Below are positions 16,886 to 25,654 of a DNA stretch of 40,004 bases, piece after piece (within the stretch, counting starts at the first letter, position 1; each line of letters starts with the position of its first letter). The notes below the pieces were generated by a model. That model made no database searches. It was not told the origin of the DNA and saw only the letters and a list, made by a program, of their open reading frames with translations. The translations under genes and the position numbers were made by a program. Source of the DNA: Alicyclobacillus sendaiensis NBRC 100866 (lineage in GTDB: Bacteria; Bacillota; Bacilli; Alicyclobacillales; Alicyclobacillaceae); NCBI RefSeq assembly GCF_001552675.1, contig NZ_BCRQ01000023.1, forward strand, positions 1 through 40,004, read 5' to 3'.

Positions 16886-16939
16886 ACAATACCGGGTCAA
16901 TGTTAAGGACGTGTGAGGTTTATGTAGATTTTTATGTGG
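16886..16939 (-). promoter_or_regulatory. PhoP-box promoter of pstB-phoU
   Basis: On the minus strand four hexamers recur at exactly 11 bp: CCACAT (16939-16934), TCTACA (16928-16923), CTCACA (16917-16912) and TTAACA (16906-16901). The -10 TATTGT (16891-16886) starts 15 bp after the start of the last hexamer, the same distance as at pstS. The hexamers are less perfect than at pstS. Confidence 0.68.
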
Positions 16940-17009
16940 GCCGCCGTCTCGAGAAACGGCCCGTCACGTTGTCAAATCCGCTCGGCCATCCCGCCGCGCG
17001 GCAGAGAAT

Positions 17010-17074
17010 TTCAAAGTCTTTCAACGGCGTCTTCACAATGCCCTTAACGTGCCTTTACGTTTCGGTGCTACAGT
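17010..17074 (+). promoter_or_regulatory. PhoP-box promoter facing away from pstB
   Basis: Five hexamer positions at 11-bp steps: TTCAAA (17010), TCAACG (17021), TTCACA (17032), CTTAAC (17043) and TTTACG (17054). The extended -10 TGCTACAGT (hexamer 17069-17074) starts its TG 12 bp, and its hexamer 15 bp, after the start of the last repeat; both distances equal those at pstS, where the extended -10 is TGCTACGCT. It points right, away from pstB-phoU, into the candidate small RNA. Confidence 0.72.
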
Positions 17075-17080
17075 GAGAGT

Positions 17081-17158
17081 GCGCTGGACCTGTGCTTAAG
17101 CGGTTCGTGCATGAACCCCAATCCGCGCTTGCCGCCCCTTCACGGGGCGGTTCTTTTT
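17081..17158 (+). ncRNA. Candidate phosphate-regulated small RNA, ~78 nt
   Basis: A predicted transcript runs from about 17081 (7 bases after the -10) to a strong intrinsic terminator. It contains a first hairpin, GGTTC (17102-17106) with GAACC (17113-17117) and loop GTGCAT. A single-stranded linker follows, then the terminator CCGCCCC (17132-17138), loop TTCAC, GGGGCGG (17144-17150) and TTCTTTTT (17151-17158). No start codon with a ribosome site lies inside, and frames open here run straight through the terminator. The next gene, a ferredoxin, is 260 bp further on with its own promoter, so this is unlikely to be just its leader. Transcription, size and targets are inferred. Confidence 0.58.
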
Positions 17159-17340
17159 GGCGCGTCGCCGTGCGAACGCGAGTCGGTTGTCCGCGCTTAC
17201 CTGGTTGCAAATCTATGCGCCCATCCGCGAGACACGGAGACATCCATCCAAACGGGACGAACGCTTGCAGAATCCGCGCCAATCAAGGCTTCGCGCAACA
17301 AAATGATGCAAGATGGGGCAATCGGTCAAAAAACTTTCGT
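17159..17340. other. Spacer with no recognisable gene
   Basis: Between the small-RNA terminator and the ferredoxin promoter I see no coding frame with a ribosome site, no repeat and no clear hairpin. With the flanking elements it completes the 605-bp gap between pstB and the ferredoxin gene. Confidence 0.5.
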
Positions 17341-17370
17341 TTGAGTTTTCCTATAGATTTGGTGTATATC
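17341..17370 (+). promoter_or_regulatory. Candidate promoter of the ferredoxin gene
   Basis: TTGAGT (17341-17346) and TATATC (17365-17370) with an 18-bp spacer; a TG dinucleotide directly precedes the -10. The AT-rich stretch stands out in high-GC surroundings. Confidence 0.5.
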
Positions 17371-17419
17371 TGTAAGGGGGACACCATCTACGATAAGGAT
17401 TCGAGGGAGGCTCACGCGA

Positions 17420-17659
17420 ATGCCGTTTGTCATCACGTCGCCTTGCATTGGGGAAAAGGCCGCGGACTGCGTGGAGACGTGCCCGGTGGACGCCATCCAC
17501 GAAGGTCCGGATCAGTACTATATTGACCCCGATCTGTGCATTGATTGCGCTGCGTGCGAACCGGTTTGTCCGGTCAACGCCATCTATCAAGAGGAATTTG
17601 TTCCCGAGGACGAGAAGGAGTTCATCGAGAAGAACCGGAACTTCTTCCGCAATCGCTGA
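17420..17659 (+). CDS. Seven-iron ferredoxin ([3Fe-4S][4Fe-4S])
   Basis: Small soluble electron carrier of 79 residues. Seven cysteines fit the 7Fe ferredoxin pattern known from Thermus and actinobacteria. C9, C17 and C50 would hold the 3Fe cluster (the x7 gap in CIGEKAADC replaces the usual CxxC), and C21, C40, C43 and C46 the 4Fe cluster (CIDCAACEPVC). The acidic tail EDEKEFIEKNRNFFRNR is typical. The ATG at 17420 has GGGAGG about 10 bases upstream. It is monocistronic, with a terminator directly after it. Its redox partner cannot be told from context. Confidence 0.93.
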   Translation: MPFVITSPCIGEKAADCVETCPVDAIHEGPDQYYIDPDLCIDCAACEPVCPVNAIYQEEFVPEDEKEFIEKNRNFFRNR

Positions 17660-17681
17660 GATGCGGTTGCGCCCTCCGGAG

Positions 17682-17714
17682 CCGTCGGTCCCGCTTGCGC
17701 GGGCCGGCGGTTTT
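17682..17714 (+). terminator. Terminator of the ferredoxin gene
   Basis: CCGTCGG (17682-17688) and CCCGC pair with GCGGG and CCGGCGG (17704-17710) around TTGC, followed by TTTT (17711-17714). Confidence 0.82.
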
Positions 17715-17749
17715 GACTTGTGAAGGGCTGTGAAGGGAGGGGCAGCGCT

Positions 17750-18187
17750 GTGAAACGCGGGTGGGCCATCGCGTGCGCCGTGATCAGTCTCCTCATGGTC
17801 TCCGCGTGTGACACGCCCCAGCGTGCGCCGGACTCGTCTTCCGGTCAGCGCGGGCCAAGTGGCGTCCAGATGGAAGGTCAGTCTCGGGTCGATCCGAAGC
17901 TTTATGCCGTTTGCGGCGTCATCTATCGCGGCGTGGAACAGGCCCTGAAAGAGAATCGGAACGAAAGCTTTGACACACAGCTTCAATCGGTTCAAGCGAT
18001 AGGCACGAGCGCCCCGCCCAATTCGCCGAATGGCGTATTGTTTGCGGATGCGCAGCAGGTGGTGGCGCTCTTTGATGCGTACACCGGGGAAGGGGCGCCG
18101 GCCAAGGTCTACCGTGAACTCCTGGACTCGCTCCGGACGCTGAATCAGGCCTTGGCGCAATACCGGGACCAGCTGCCGCGATCGTGA
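17750..18187 (+). CDS. Putative lipoprotein of unknown function
   Basis: A 145-residue predicted lipoprotein. The GTG at 17750 follows GGGAGGGG by about 6 bases and starts VKRGWAIACAVISLLMVSAC, a compact signal peptide with lipobox VSAC and modified Cys at residue 20. A Pro/Ser-rich linker follows, then a helical region: YAVCGVIYRGVEQALKE, LFADAQQVVALFDAYTG and LLDSLRTLNQALAQYRDQL. No family is recognised. It has no close operon partner: the ferredoxin terminator lies before it and a 280-bp gap after it. Confidence 0.7.
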   Translation: MKRGWAIACAVISLLMVSACDTPQRAPDSSSGQRGPSGVQMEGQSRVDPKLYAVCGVIYRGVEQALKENRNESFDTQLQSVQAIGTSAPPNSPNGVLFADAQQVVALFDAYTGEGAPAKVYRELLDSLRTLNQALAQYRDQLPRS

Positions 18188-18350
18188 GCGTTCTGCGCTG
18201 CGATCGCGGCCTCGTCTCGCAAGCGATTTCGGAGCGAGAAAACCCTGCAAGGTCGTGACGCGATCGAAATCTCCCTCAATTCCCTCTTGCATTCGCTTTC
18301 AACAGCGTGGCAAAATAGCGATGAGAGCGTTTGCAGCGCCTGAACGACGT

Positions 18351-18360
18351 AATCGATTTC
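18351..18360. promoter_or_regulatory. Second LacI-like operator half (upstream site)
   Basis: AATCGATTTC contains the palindromic core AATCGATT with central CG, the AANCGNTT core used by many LacI-family repressors. Its centre is 75 bp from the full palindrome at 18422-18437, close to seven helical turns, which would allow looping. Confidence 0.4.
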
Positions 18361-18421
18361 GGCGCGAAAGGCCGCGCGCGTGCGAGGAACGCTCTCCCGG
18401 AACACCTTTTTGTTGCTTGAG

Positions 18422-18437
18422 TCGAAATCGATTTCGA
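18422..18437. promoter_or_regulatory. LacI-family-like operator upstream of the transporter operon
   Basis: A perfect 16-bp palindrome, TCGAAATCGATTTCGA, ends 30 bp before the start of the solute-binding protein gene. It fits the LacI-family operator core AANCGNTT with central CG. CGATTTCG recurs at 18224 and 18354. No clear -35/-10 pair is visible, so the exact promoter overlap is unknown. No repressor gene is in the window. Confidence 0.5.
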
Positions 18438-18467
18438 GATCTTGAGATGCAGAAGGGGGCACGAAAC

Positions 18468-20177
18468 ATGAAGCGGTCGAAGGGCTATCGTGGATGGGCC
18501 GCCGCTGCAGTCGGCCTTGCCGTGGTGGGTGTCGCCGGGTGCGGCACACCGAACAGTGCAGCAAATGGAAGCCGTCATGCCTCGTCCGCGTCGGCAGGTG
18601 CGGCGAGCGCGTCCGGGAGTTCGGTGTTGACCGTCGCGCCGAATGTGACGGGTACCTTTTCGGACAATTTCAATCCGTTCAGCACCAACAGCATGCCCGG
18701 CACCTTGGGAAACATCTACGAGACGCTGTTCTACTTCGACAACACGACTGGGAAGCAGTTTAATCTGCTAGGAACGTCCTTTCATTTTTCGAACGGTGGG
18801 AAGACCCTCACGGTTTCGCTGCGCAAAAACGCGGTCTGGACAGATGGCACGCCGTTCACGGCGCAGGATGTCGTCTTCACGTTCGAGGACCTCAAGCGGT
18901 ATCCCGACGCGGACACCAACGGCGTGTGGCAGCAGTTGAAGAGTGTCCAAGCCGACGGAAAGTACACCGTGGCGTTTCAGTTCGCGCAGCCCAACATCCC
19001 GTTTGCCGAGCAGTACGTCCTCGGGGGTACGTACATCGTGCCGGCCCATCAGTGGAAGTCGCTTGGCGATCCGGCCAAGGCAAAGATCACGCACCTGAAC
19101 GCCATTGGTACCGGGCCGTTCAAGGTATCGTCCTTCACAACGCAGGACTACCAATTCACGGCCAATCCGCGCTACTACGGAGGGGCCCCCGAGGTCAAAA
19201 CCCTCAATTATCCGGCGTTCGCCAGCAACTCCAGCGCCGATCTGGCGCTTGCCAGCGGCCAGATTCAATATGGCGGCATCAACATTCCCAATGTCGAGAA
19301 GACCTTCGTGGCTGCCGATCCTGCGCACAACCACTACTTGTTCCCGCCCAACGACCCGGTCGAACTGTATCCGAACTTGCACAACTCGCTGCTCGCCATG
19401 CTCCCCGTGCGCGAGGCGATCAGCCTGGCTATCGATCGCGACGCCCTTTCGAAAATCGGAGAGACGGGCTACGAGAAGCCTGCCGTGCCGACGAGCCTCG
19501 TCTTGCCGACCCAGTCGTCCTGGCTGGATCCAAATTTGCCCGCGAGCGATCGCGCCTTCGCGGTGAACGACGCCAAGGCGATTCAGATTTTGCAGCAGGC
19601 TGGCTTCCGCAAGGATCGACACGGAATCTTTGCGCTTCACGGCAAGGAGCTGTCCTTCAACCTGCTCACGGTGAGCGGCTGGAGCGATTGGGACGAGGAC
19701 GCGCTGCTCATCAAGCAGCAGTTGGCAAAGGTCGGGATCGCGGTGAACGTGCAGGAGGAGCAGTTCTCCGCCTACTATAGCGCCATCGACCCCGGCCCGG
19801 GCCAGACGCCGCACTACGACCTCGCCATCTCGTGGACCAACGTCGGGCCCACGCCTTATACCACGTACTACGACATGTTGGATTCGCACGGATCCTTTAA
19901 TTTGGAAGGTTATCGAAACGCGCAGGTGGACCAGTGGTTCAATGAATTCGCGGCGACGACCGACACGCAGGTGCAGCACCAGGTGATGTATCGGATTGAG
20001 CGGCTCGTGGCGAGCCAATTGCCGGTCATCCCGCTGCTGGATGGGGCGCTCTGGTACGAGTACAACGACAGCCACTTCACGGGTTTCCCGACGGCCAATC
20101 ACCTCTGGATTAACCCAGCGCCGTATACGTATCAGGCGGCGGCCATCATCATGGATCACCTGAAGCCGGTCAAGTGA
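18468..20177 (+). CDS. Solute-binding lipoprotein of Opp/Dpp-type ABC importer
   Basis: Extracellular receptor of the importer encoded downstream. The ATG at 18468 has AAGGGGG about 9 bases upstream and gives 569 residues. The signal peptide ends in lipobox VAGC with Cys near residue 25, followed by an Ala/Ser-rich tether. The body is a family 5 extracellular solute-binding protein: NIYETLFYFD near the N-terminus, NAVWTDGTPFTAQDVVFTFE as in peptide-binding members, IGTGPFKV, PVREAISLAIDR, and a C-terminal QLPVIPLLDG. The family binds peptides, nickel or oligosaccharides; the operon partner beta-glucosidase favours a sugar ligand here. It is first in the 18468-25605 operon. Confidence 0.88.
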   Translation: MKRSKGYRGWAAAAVGLAVVGVAGCGTPNSAANGSRHASSASAGAASASGSSVLTVAPNVTGTFSDNFNPFSTNSMPGTLGNIYETLFYFDNTTGKQFNLLGTSFHFSNGGKTLTVSLRKNAVWTDGTPFTAQDVVFTFEDLKRYPDADTNGVWQQLKSVQADGKYTVAFQFAQPNIPFAEQYVLGGTYIVPAHQWKSLGDPAKAKITHLNAIGTGPFKVSSFTTQDYQFTANPRYYGGAPEVKTLNYPAFASNSSADLALASGQIQYGGINIPNVEKTFVAADPAHNHYLFPPNDPVELYPNLHNSLLAMLPVREAISLAIDRDALSKIGETGYEKPAVPTSLVLPTQSSWLDPNLPASDRAFAVNDAKAIQILQQAGFRKDRHGIFALHGKELSFNLLTVSGWSDWDEDALLIKQQLAKVGIAVNVQEEQFSAYYSAIDPGPGQTPHYDLAISWTNVGPTPYTTYYDMLDSHGSFNLEGYRNAQVDQWFNEFAATTDTQVQHQVMYRIERLVASQLPVIPLLDGALWYEYNDSHFTGFPTANHLWINPAPYTYQAAAIIMDHLKPVK

Positions 20178-20234
20178 TGGGGCGTTCGCTTTACGAACGA
20201 GGGGTCGGCGGCTAGGATAGAAGTAAGCGGATAC

Positions 20235-20262
20235 ACGGGCGCGGCCCATCGCTGGCGCCCGT
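20235..20262 (+). terminator. Intercistronic hairpin after the binding-protein gene
   Basis: ACGGGCGC (20235-20242) pairs perfectly with GCGCCCGT (20255-20262) around a 12-base loop, without a T-tract, in the 105-bp gap before the first permease. Such hairpins often stabilise or partially terminate the message so that the binding protein exceeds the permeases. Confidence 0.55.
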
Positions 20263-20282
20263 TCATCAAGGAGGGGAGTTGT

Positions 20283-21272
20283 GTGCGATACTTCCTAAAT
20301 CGATTTGGTTTTCTCGTCTTGTCACTTTGGGCGGCCATCACGTTGAACTTTATCCTGCCACGCCTCATGCCCGGAAATCCGGCTCAGGCCATGATCGCGA
20401 AGCAAGCCGGCAATATCAATCCTGCCGCGCTCAAGGCCATTGAGGAGCAGCTCGGGCTGTCGAACGGGCCGCTTTGGCAGCAGTACTTTCAATATCTGGG
20501 CAACTTGCTGACCGGGCACTGGGGGGCATCGTTCCAGTACTTTCCGACTCCGGTGGTCAGCATCATCGCGACGAGCCTGCCGTGGACCATCGCGTTGCTT
20601 GGCGTCGTGACCATCATCGCTGTGGTCGTCGGCACGCTGATCGGCATTCTCATCGCCTGGCGCCGCGGCGGAACCGCAGACAACGTGATCCCGGTGGCGA
20701 CGATGTTCGGTCAAGCCATTCCGACCTTCTGGCTCGGCCTCATTCTGATCTACTTTTTCGGATTTGTGCATCACTGGTTTCCGCTCGCGCACGGGTACGG
20801 CGACGACGTCACGCCTGGGCTGAACGGCCCATTTTTGGCGAGCGCGATCTACCACAGCATCCTGCCCGCGGTCGTGGTCTTTGTGGGCAGCATCAGCGGC
20901 TGGATTGTCGGCATGCGGAACAACATGATCACGACGCTCGGCGAGGATTACGTGGTGTTCGCCGAGGCCAAGGGCGTTCCCAAGCGGAGGCTGATTTTAT
21001 CGTACGCCGCGCGCAATGCACTGCTGCCACAGTTGACGTCTGTGGCCATCGCCCTCTCGTCCATCATCGGCGGGCAAATTCTCATCGAACAGGTGTTTTC
21101 CTACCCGGGCATAGGGTACGGGTTGACCAACGCGGTTGCGAGCGAGGATTATCCGCTGATTCAAGGGATGTTTCTGATCATCGCCGTGACGGCACTGGTC
21201 ATCAACTTCATTGTCGACATGCTGTACGGGCGGCTTGATCCGCGCGTGCGCAGAAGGGGGCGGCGTGAATGA
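20283..21272 (+). CDS. Opp/Dpp-type ABC transporter permease (OppB/DppB family)
   Basis: First membrane subunit of the importer. The GTG at 20283 has AAGGAGGGG upstream. The 329 residues begin with the typical RYFLNRFGFLVLSLW first helix and NFILPRLMPGNPA, then MIAKQAGNINPAALKAIEEQ as the periplasmic-side segment, and five further helices. The ATPase-docking EAA loop is EDYVVFAEAKGVPKRRLIL and the C-terminal signature is FSYPGIGYGLTNAV. It overlaps the next gene by four bases (ATGA). Confidence 0.92.
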   Translation: MRYFLNRFGFLVLSLWAAITLNFILPRLMPGNPAQAMIAKQAGNINPAALKAIEEQLGLSNGPLWQQYFQYLGNLLTGHWGASFQYFPTPVVSIIATSLPWTIALLGVVTIIAVVVGTLIGILIAWRRGGTADNVIPVATMFGQAIPTFWLGLILIYFFGFVHHWFPLAHGYGDDVTPGLNGPFLASAIYHSILPAVVVFVGSISGWIVGMRNNMITTLGEDYVVFAEAKGVPKRRLILSYAARNALLPQLTSVAIALSSIIGGQILIEQVFSYPGIGYGLTNAVASEDYPLIQGMFLIIAVTALVINFIVDMLYGRLDPRVRRRGRRE

Positions 21273-22264
21273 CCGTTGTGGCCGTCGATGTGGCGAAATC
21301 GCGTGCGAAACGCGCGACGAGGCGCAGGAATTCCGCGCTGCGCCAGTTCTTTCGGAATCCGAAGGCGCTCGCGGGCGTCGTCCTGTTTGGCATGTTTCTG
21401 GTGGTGGCCGTGTTTGCGCCTGCCATTGCGCCGTACAACCCGACGTCCACGGCGTTTGGCATGCTGCAGCCACCGTCGCACGCGCACTGGTTTGGTACGA
21501 CCAGCCTTGGGCAGGATGTGTTTTCTCAGTTCATCTGGGGCACGCGGACCACACTGATCGTCGGCGTTGGCGCCGGACTCCTCAGCACCGTCATCGCCAT
21601 TCTGATTGGCGTCACGGCGGGGTACGTCGGTGGCATCGTGGATTCCATCCTCAATGCGCTCTGCAATATCTTCCTGGTCATGCCGGGGTTGGCGCTGCTC
21701 ATCATCATCGAGTCGTACGTGCACAACTCGACGCCCTACATGAACGGCCTCATCATCGCGCTGACGGGTTGGGCGTGGGGAGCGCGTGTGATGCGGTCGA
21801 TGGCCTTGACCATCGCGAGCCGCGATTACATCGCGGCGGCCCGCCTGTCGGGGATGTCCACGCTTCGCATCATCGTGTTTGAAATTGTGCCGAACATGAC
21901 GAGCGTCATTGCGTCCAACGTGATGTACGCCTGTCTGGCGGCCGTACTCGCGGAGTCGGGACTCGCGTACCTCGGCTTCGAGAACGTCGCGTCGACCAGC
22001 TGGGGCACGATGCTGTATTGGGCGACGCAGAACAGCGCACTCATGAGCGGGGCGTGGTGGTGGTTCGTGCCGCCCGGGCTCGGCATCGCACTGCTTGGTA
22101 CGAGCTTCGCCCTGATGAACTTCGGCATCGATCAGGTGACGAACCCGCGGCTCAGGACGTCGCGCAGGCGCCGGCAGGTTGATAAACTGTTGCGCGAGCT
22201 TCGCGCGAACCAAAGCGAGGTGCATTCGGATGGCAGAGACGCGAGATCCGGTGCTTCAGATTGA
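21269..22264 (+). CDS. Opp/Dpp-type ABC transporter permease (OppC/DppC family)
   Basis: Second membrane subunit of the importer, 331 residues from ATG 21269. The N-terminus has a basic cytoplasmic tail (KSRAKRATRRRNS), then FRNPKALAGVVLFGMFL as the first helix. HWFGTTSLGQDVFSQFIWGTR is the family hallmark after helix 1, and the EAA loop is SRDYIAAARLSGMSTLRII. SGLAYLGFENVASTSWGTML near residue 230 is also typical. A charged C-terminal tail of about 40 residues overlaps the start of the next ATPase gene by 35 bp. Confidence 0.92.
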   Translation: MTVVAVDVAKSRAKRATRRRNSALRQFFRNPKALAGVVLFGMFLVVAVFAPAIAPYNPTSTAFGMLQPPSHAHWFGTTSLGQDVFSQFIWGTRTTLIVGVGAGLLSTVIAILIGVTAGYVGGIVDSILNALCNIFLVMPGLALLIIIESYVHNSTPYMNGLIIALTGWAWGARVMRSMALTIASRDYIAAARLSGMSTLRIIVFEIVPNMTSVIASNVMYACLAAVLAESGLAYLGFENVASTSWGTMLYWATQNSALMSGAWWWFVPPGLGIALLGTSFALMNFGIDQVTNPRLRTSRRRRQVDKLLRELRANQSEVHSDGRDARSGASD

Positions 22265-23225
22265 GGATCTGTCAGTCGCCTACGTGACGAACACAGGGCT
22301 CGTGCACGCGGTGAGCGACGTGAACCTGACCGTGCATCGGGGCGAGATTGTGGGATTGGTTGGGGAGTCAGGATCGGGCAAGTCGACCATGGCGTACACC
22401 ATTATGAGGCTGTTGCGAGGAGACGCGGTGGTCACCAAGGGCCGGGTGCGGGTGTTGGGCCAGGATGTGTACGCGCTGTCCGAAAAGGAGCTTAGGGCGT
22501 TTCGGTGGAGCAAGATGTCCATGGTGTTCCAGAGCGCGATGAGCGCGCTGAACCCGGTCATGACCGTGGAAACCCAGATTGTCGACACCATCTTGGCGCA
22601 TCGCCCGGACCTGTCGCGGCAGGCGGCGCGAGAGCGGGCGAAGGAGTTGCTCGATCTCGTCCGCATCGACCAAAAACACCTGCAGAGCTACCCGCACGAG
22701 CTTTCGGGCGGCATGCGCCAGCGCGTCGTCATCGCCATCGCGATTGCGCTCAATCCAGCGCTCGTGATCATGGATGAGCCGACCACGGCGCTCGACGTGG
22801 TGGTGCAGCGGTCCATTCTCGACGAGATCCGCCGCATTCAGGAGCAGGTGGGTTTCGCCATTCTGTTTGTCAGTCACGACTTCAGCCTGGTGGCTGAGCT
22901 TGCGTCCCGGGTCGCCATCATGTACGCGGGGCGCATCGTCGAACTCACGCCGAGTCACCTGTTGAAGCTGTCCGAGCGCCACCACCCCTACACGGAGGGG
23001 CTGCTGAAGGCCATCCCGCAGTTGACCGCGGACGAGGTGACCATCCAGGGGATTGGAGGATACCCGCCGGACCTACAGGACCTGCCGCCCGGGTGTGCGT
23101 TTCATCCGCGCTGCCCGTACGCCATGGACGTCTGCAAGCGCGTCCGCCCGTCGCAGGTGCTGGCCGGCGAAAAGGTGTTGGAGTGCCACCTGTTCAACGA
23201 GGCGGAGGTGAACGCCCATGTCTGA
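22230..23225 (+). CDS. Opp/Dpp-type ABC transporter ATPase (OppD family)
   Basis: First ATPase of the importer, 331 residues from ATG 22230 (GAGGTG ribosome site); an in-frame ATG 51 bases upstream has no ribosome site. Walker A is GESGSGKST near residue 42, signature LSGGMRQR near 156, and Walker B VIMDEPTTALDVVVQ with switch His in FVSHDFSLV. A C-terminal oligopeptide-transporter domain holds GCAFHPRCPYAMDVC and C in VLECHLF, the Cys set that binds an iron-sulfur cluster in related proteins. The DVVVQRSIL wording resembles, in my memory, the subgroup serving cello-oligosaccharides. Confidence 0.92.
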   Translation: MAETRDPVLQIEDLSVAYVTNTGLVHAVSDVNLTVHRGEIVGLVGESGSGKSTMAYTIMRLLRGDAVVTKGRVRVLGQDVYALSEKELRAFRWSKMSMVFQSAMSALNPVMTVETQIVDTILAHRPDLSRQAARERAKELLDLVRIDQKHLQSYPHELSGGMRQRVVIAIAIALNPALVIMDEPTTALDVVVQRSILDEIRRIQEQVGFAILFVSHDFSLVAELASRVAIMYAGRIVELTPSHLLKLSERHHPYTEGLLKAIPQLTADEVTIQGIGGYPPDLQDLPPGCAFHPRCPYAMDVCKRVRPSQVLAGEKVLECHLFNEAEVNAHV

Positions 23226-24192
23226 AGCAAAGGCGACGCTCGAGGCGACCGCCCTCGTCGACGTGCGCGATCTCGTCGTCCGCTTTCCGGTCGGCCGCGG
23301 GCGGTTCATCCGACCGGTCGATCACGTCAGTTTCTCGCTCCAGCCCGGTGAGGTGCTGGCGCTCGTCGGCGAGTCGGGATCGGGCAAGTCCACCATCGGC
23401 AAGGCGCTCGTGCGCATGATTGAGCCGTCGGCAGGCGAGATCTGGGTGGCAGGCCGAGATGTGGCGCACATCCGGGGTCGAGAGCTCAAGGCGTATCGGA
23501 AGGACGCTCAGATGGTCTTTCAGGACCCGTTTGGCTCGCTCAACCCCACGCGGACCATCGAACAGCACCTGGCGTTTCCGGTGCGGAAGTACCGCCGCGA
23601 CGGCCAGGGCCGCGTGAGCGATCTCATCGACGAATTGCTCGCCAAAGTGGGATTGACGCCCGTCAGCGAAACGCGGAGGAAGTACCCGCACGAACTGTCG
23701 GGGGGGCAGCGGCAGCGCGTCGCCATCGCCCGCGCCTTGGCGGTCAATCCGAAATTCATCGTCGCGGACGAGCCCATCTCCATGCTGGATGTGTCGATAC
23801 GCGCCGGCATTCTCAAGCTGATGAACGAACTGCGTGAGGAGATGAGTATCGCCTTTCTGTACATCACGCACGATCTCGCCTCCGCGCGCTACATCGGCAA
23901 CCGCATCATGGTGCTATACGGCGGCAAGGTCATGGAAACGGCGCCGTCCGCTGAGCTGATTCGGCACCCGGTGCATCCCTACACGCGGCTTTTGTTTGCG
24001 GCGACACCTGGCACGCGCCACCAGGGGCCGCTGCCGGAGACGTCGAACCGCCCGCCCAACCTGCTCGAGGGCCGCGTAGGGTGCCCGTTCGCGGACAGGT
24101 GTCCGCTTGTCGCCGACGTGTGCCGTTCGCAGGAGCCACCACTGGTGGAGGTGGCGCCCGGTCACTACGCGGCGTGCCACCATCCAGGATGA
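23218..24192 (+). CDS. Opp/Dpp-type ABC transporter ATPase (OppF family)
   Basis: Second ATPase of the importer, 324 residues from ATG 23218, overlapping the previous stop by 8 bases, with GGAGGTG upstream. Walker A GESGSGKST, signature LSGGQRQR, Walker B FIVADEPISMLDVSIRAG, switch His in YITHDLASARYI. The C-terminal domain has VGCPFADRCPLVADVC and a final YAACHHPG, again four cysteines positioned for a metal or FeS site. The SMLDVSIRAGIL wording is common in sugar-type members of the family. It is followed by beta-glucosidase after 51 bp. Confidence 0.92.
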   Translation: MSEAKATLEATALVDVRDLVVRFPVGRGRFIRPVDHVSFSLQPGEVLALVGESGSGKSTIGKALVRMIEPSAGEIWVAGRDVAHIRGRELKAYRKDAQMVFQDPFGSLNPTRTIEQHLAFPVRKYRRDGQGRVSDLIDELLAKVGLTPVSETRRKYPHELSGGQRQRVAIARALAVNPKFIVADEPISMLDVSIRAGILKLMNELREEMSIAFLYITHDLASARYIGNRIMVLYGGKVMETAPSAELIRHPVHPYTRLLFAATPGTRHQGPLPETSNRPPNLLEGRVGCPFADRCPLVADVCRSQEPPLVEVAPGHYAACHHPG

Positions 24193-25605
<1,413 letters not shown>

Positions 25606-25625
25606 CGTTTTCCATACTCGGATTT

Positions 25626-25651
25626 CAGGCCAGCTCGCGCTGGCCTGTTTT
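25626..25651 (+). terminator. Terminator of the transporter/beta-glucosidase operon
   Basis: CAGGCCAGC (25626-25634) pairs with GCTGGCCTG (25639-25647) around TCGC, followed by TTTT. It ends just before the convergent membrane-protein gene, and the A-rich flank is weaker for the other strand. Confidence 0.88.
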
Positions 25652-25654
25652 CGA

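Noticed and set aside
17092-17526. Open frame over the small-RNA region extending into the ferredoxin gene
   Set aside because: GTG 17092 and ATG 17111 lack ribosome sites, and the frames pass through a strong terminator and overlap the real ferredoxin in another frame.
18145-18564. Minus-strand frame across the gap before the binding-protein gene
   Set aside because: No convincing start or ribosome site, it overlaps coding DNA at both ends, and its centre is the operator palindrome.
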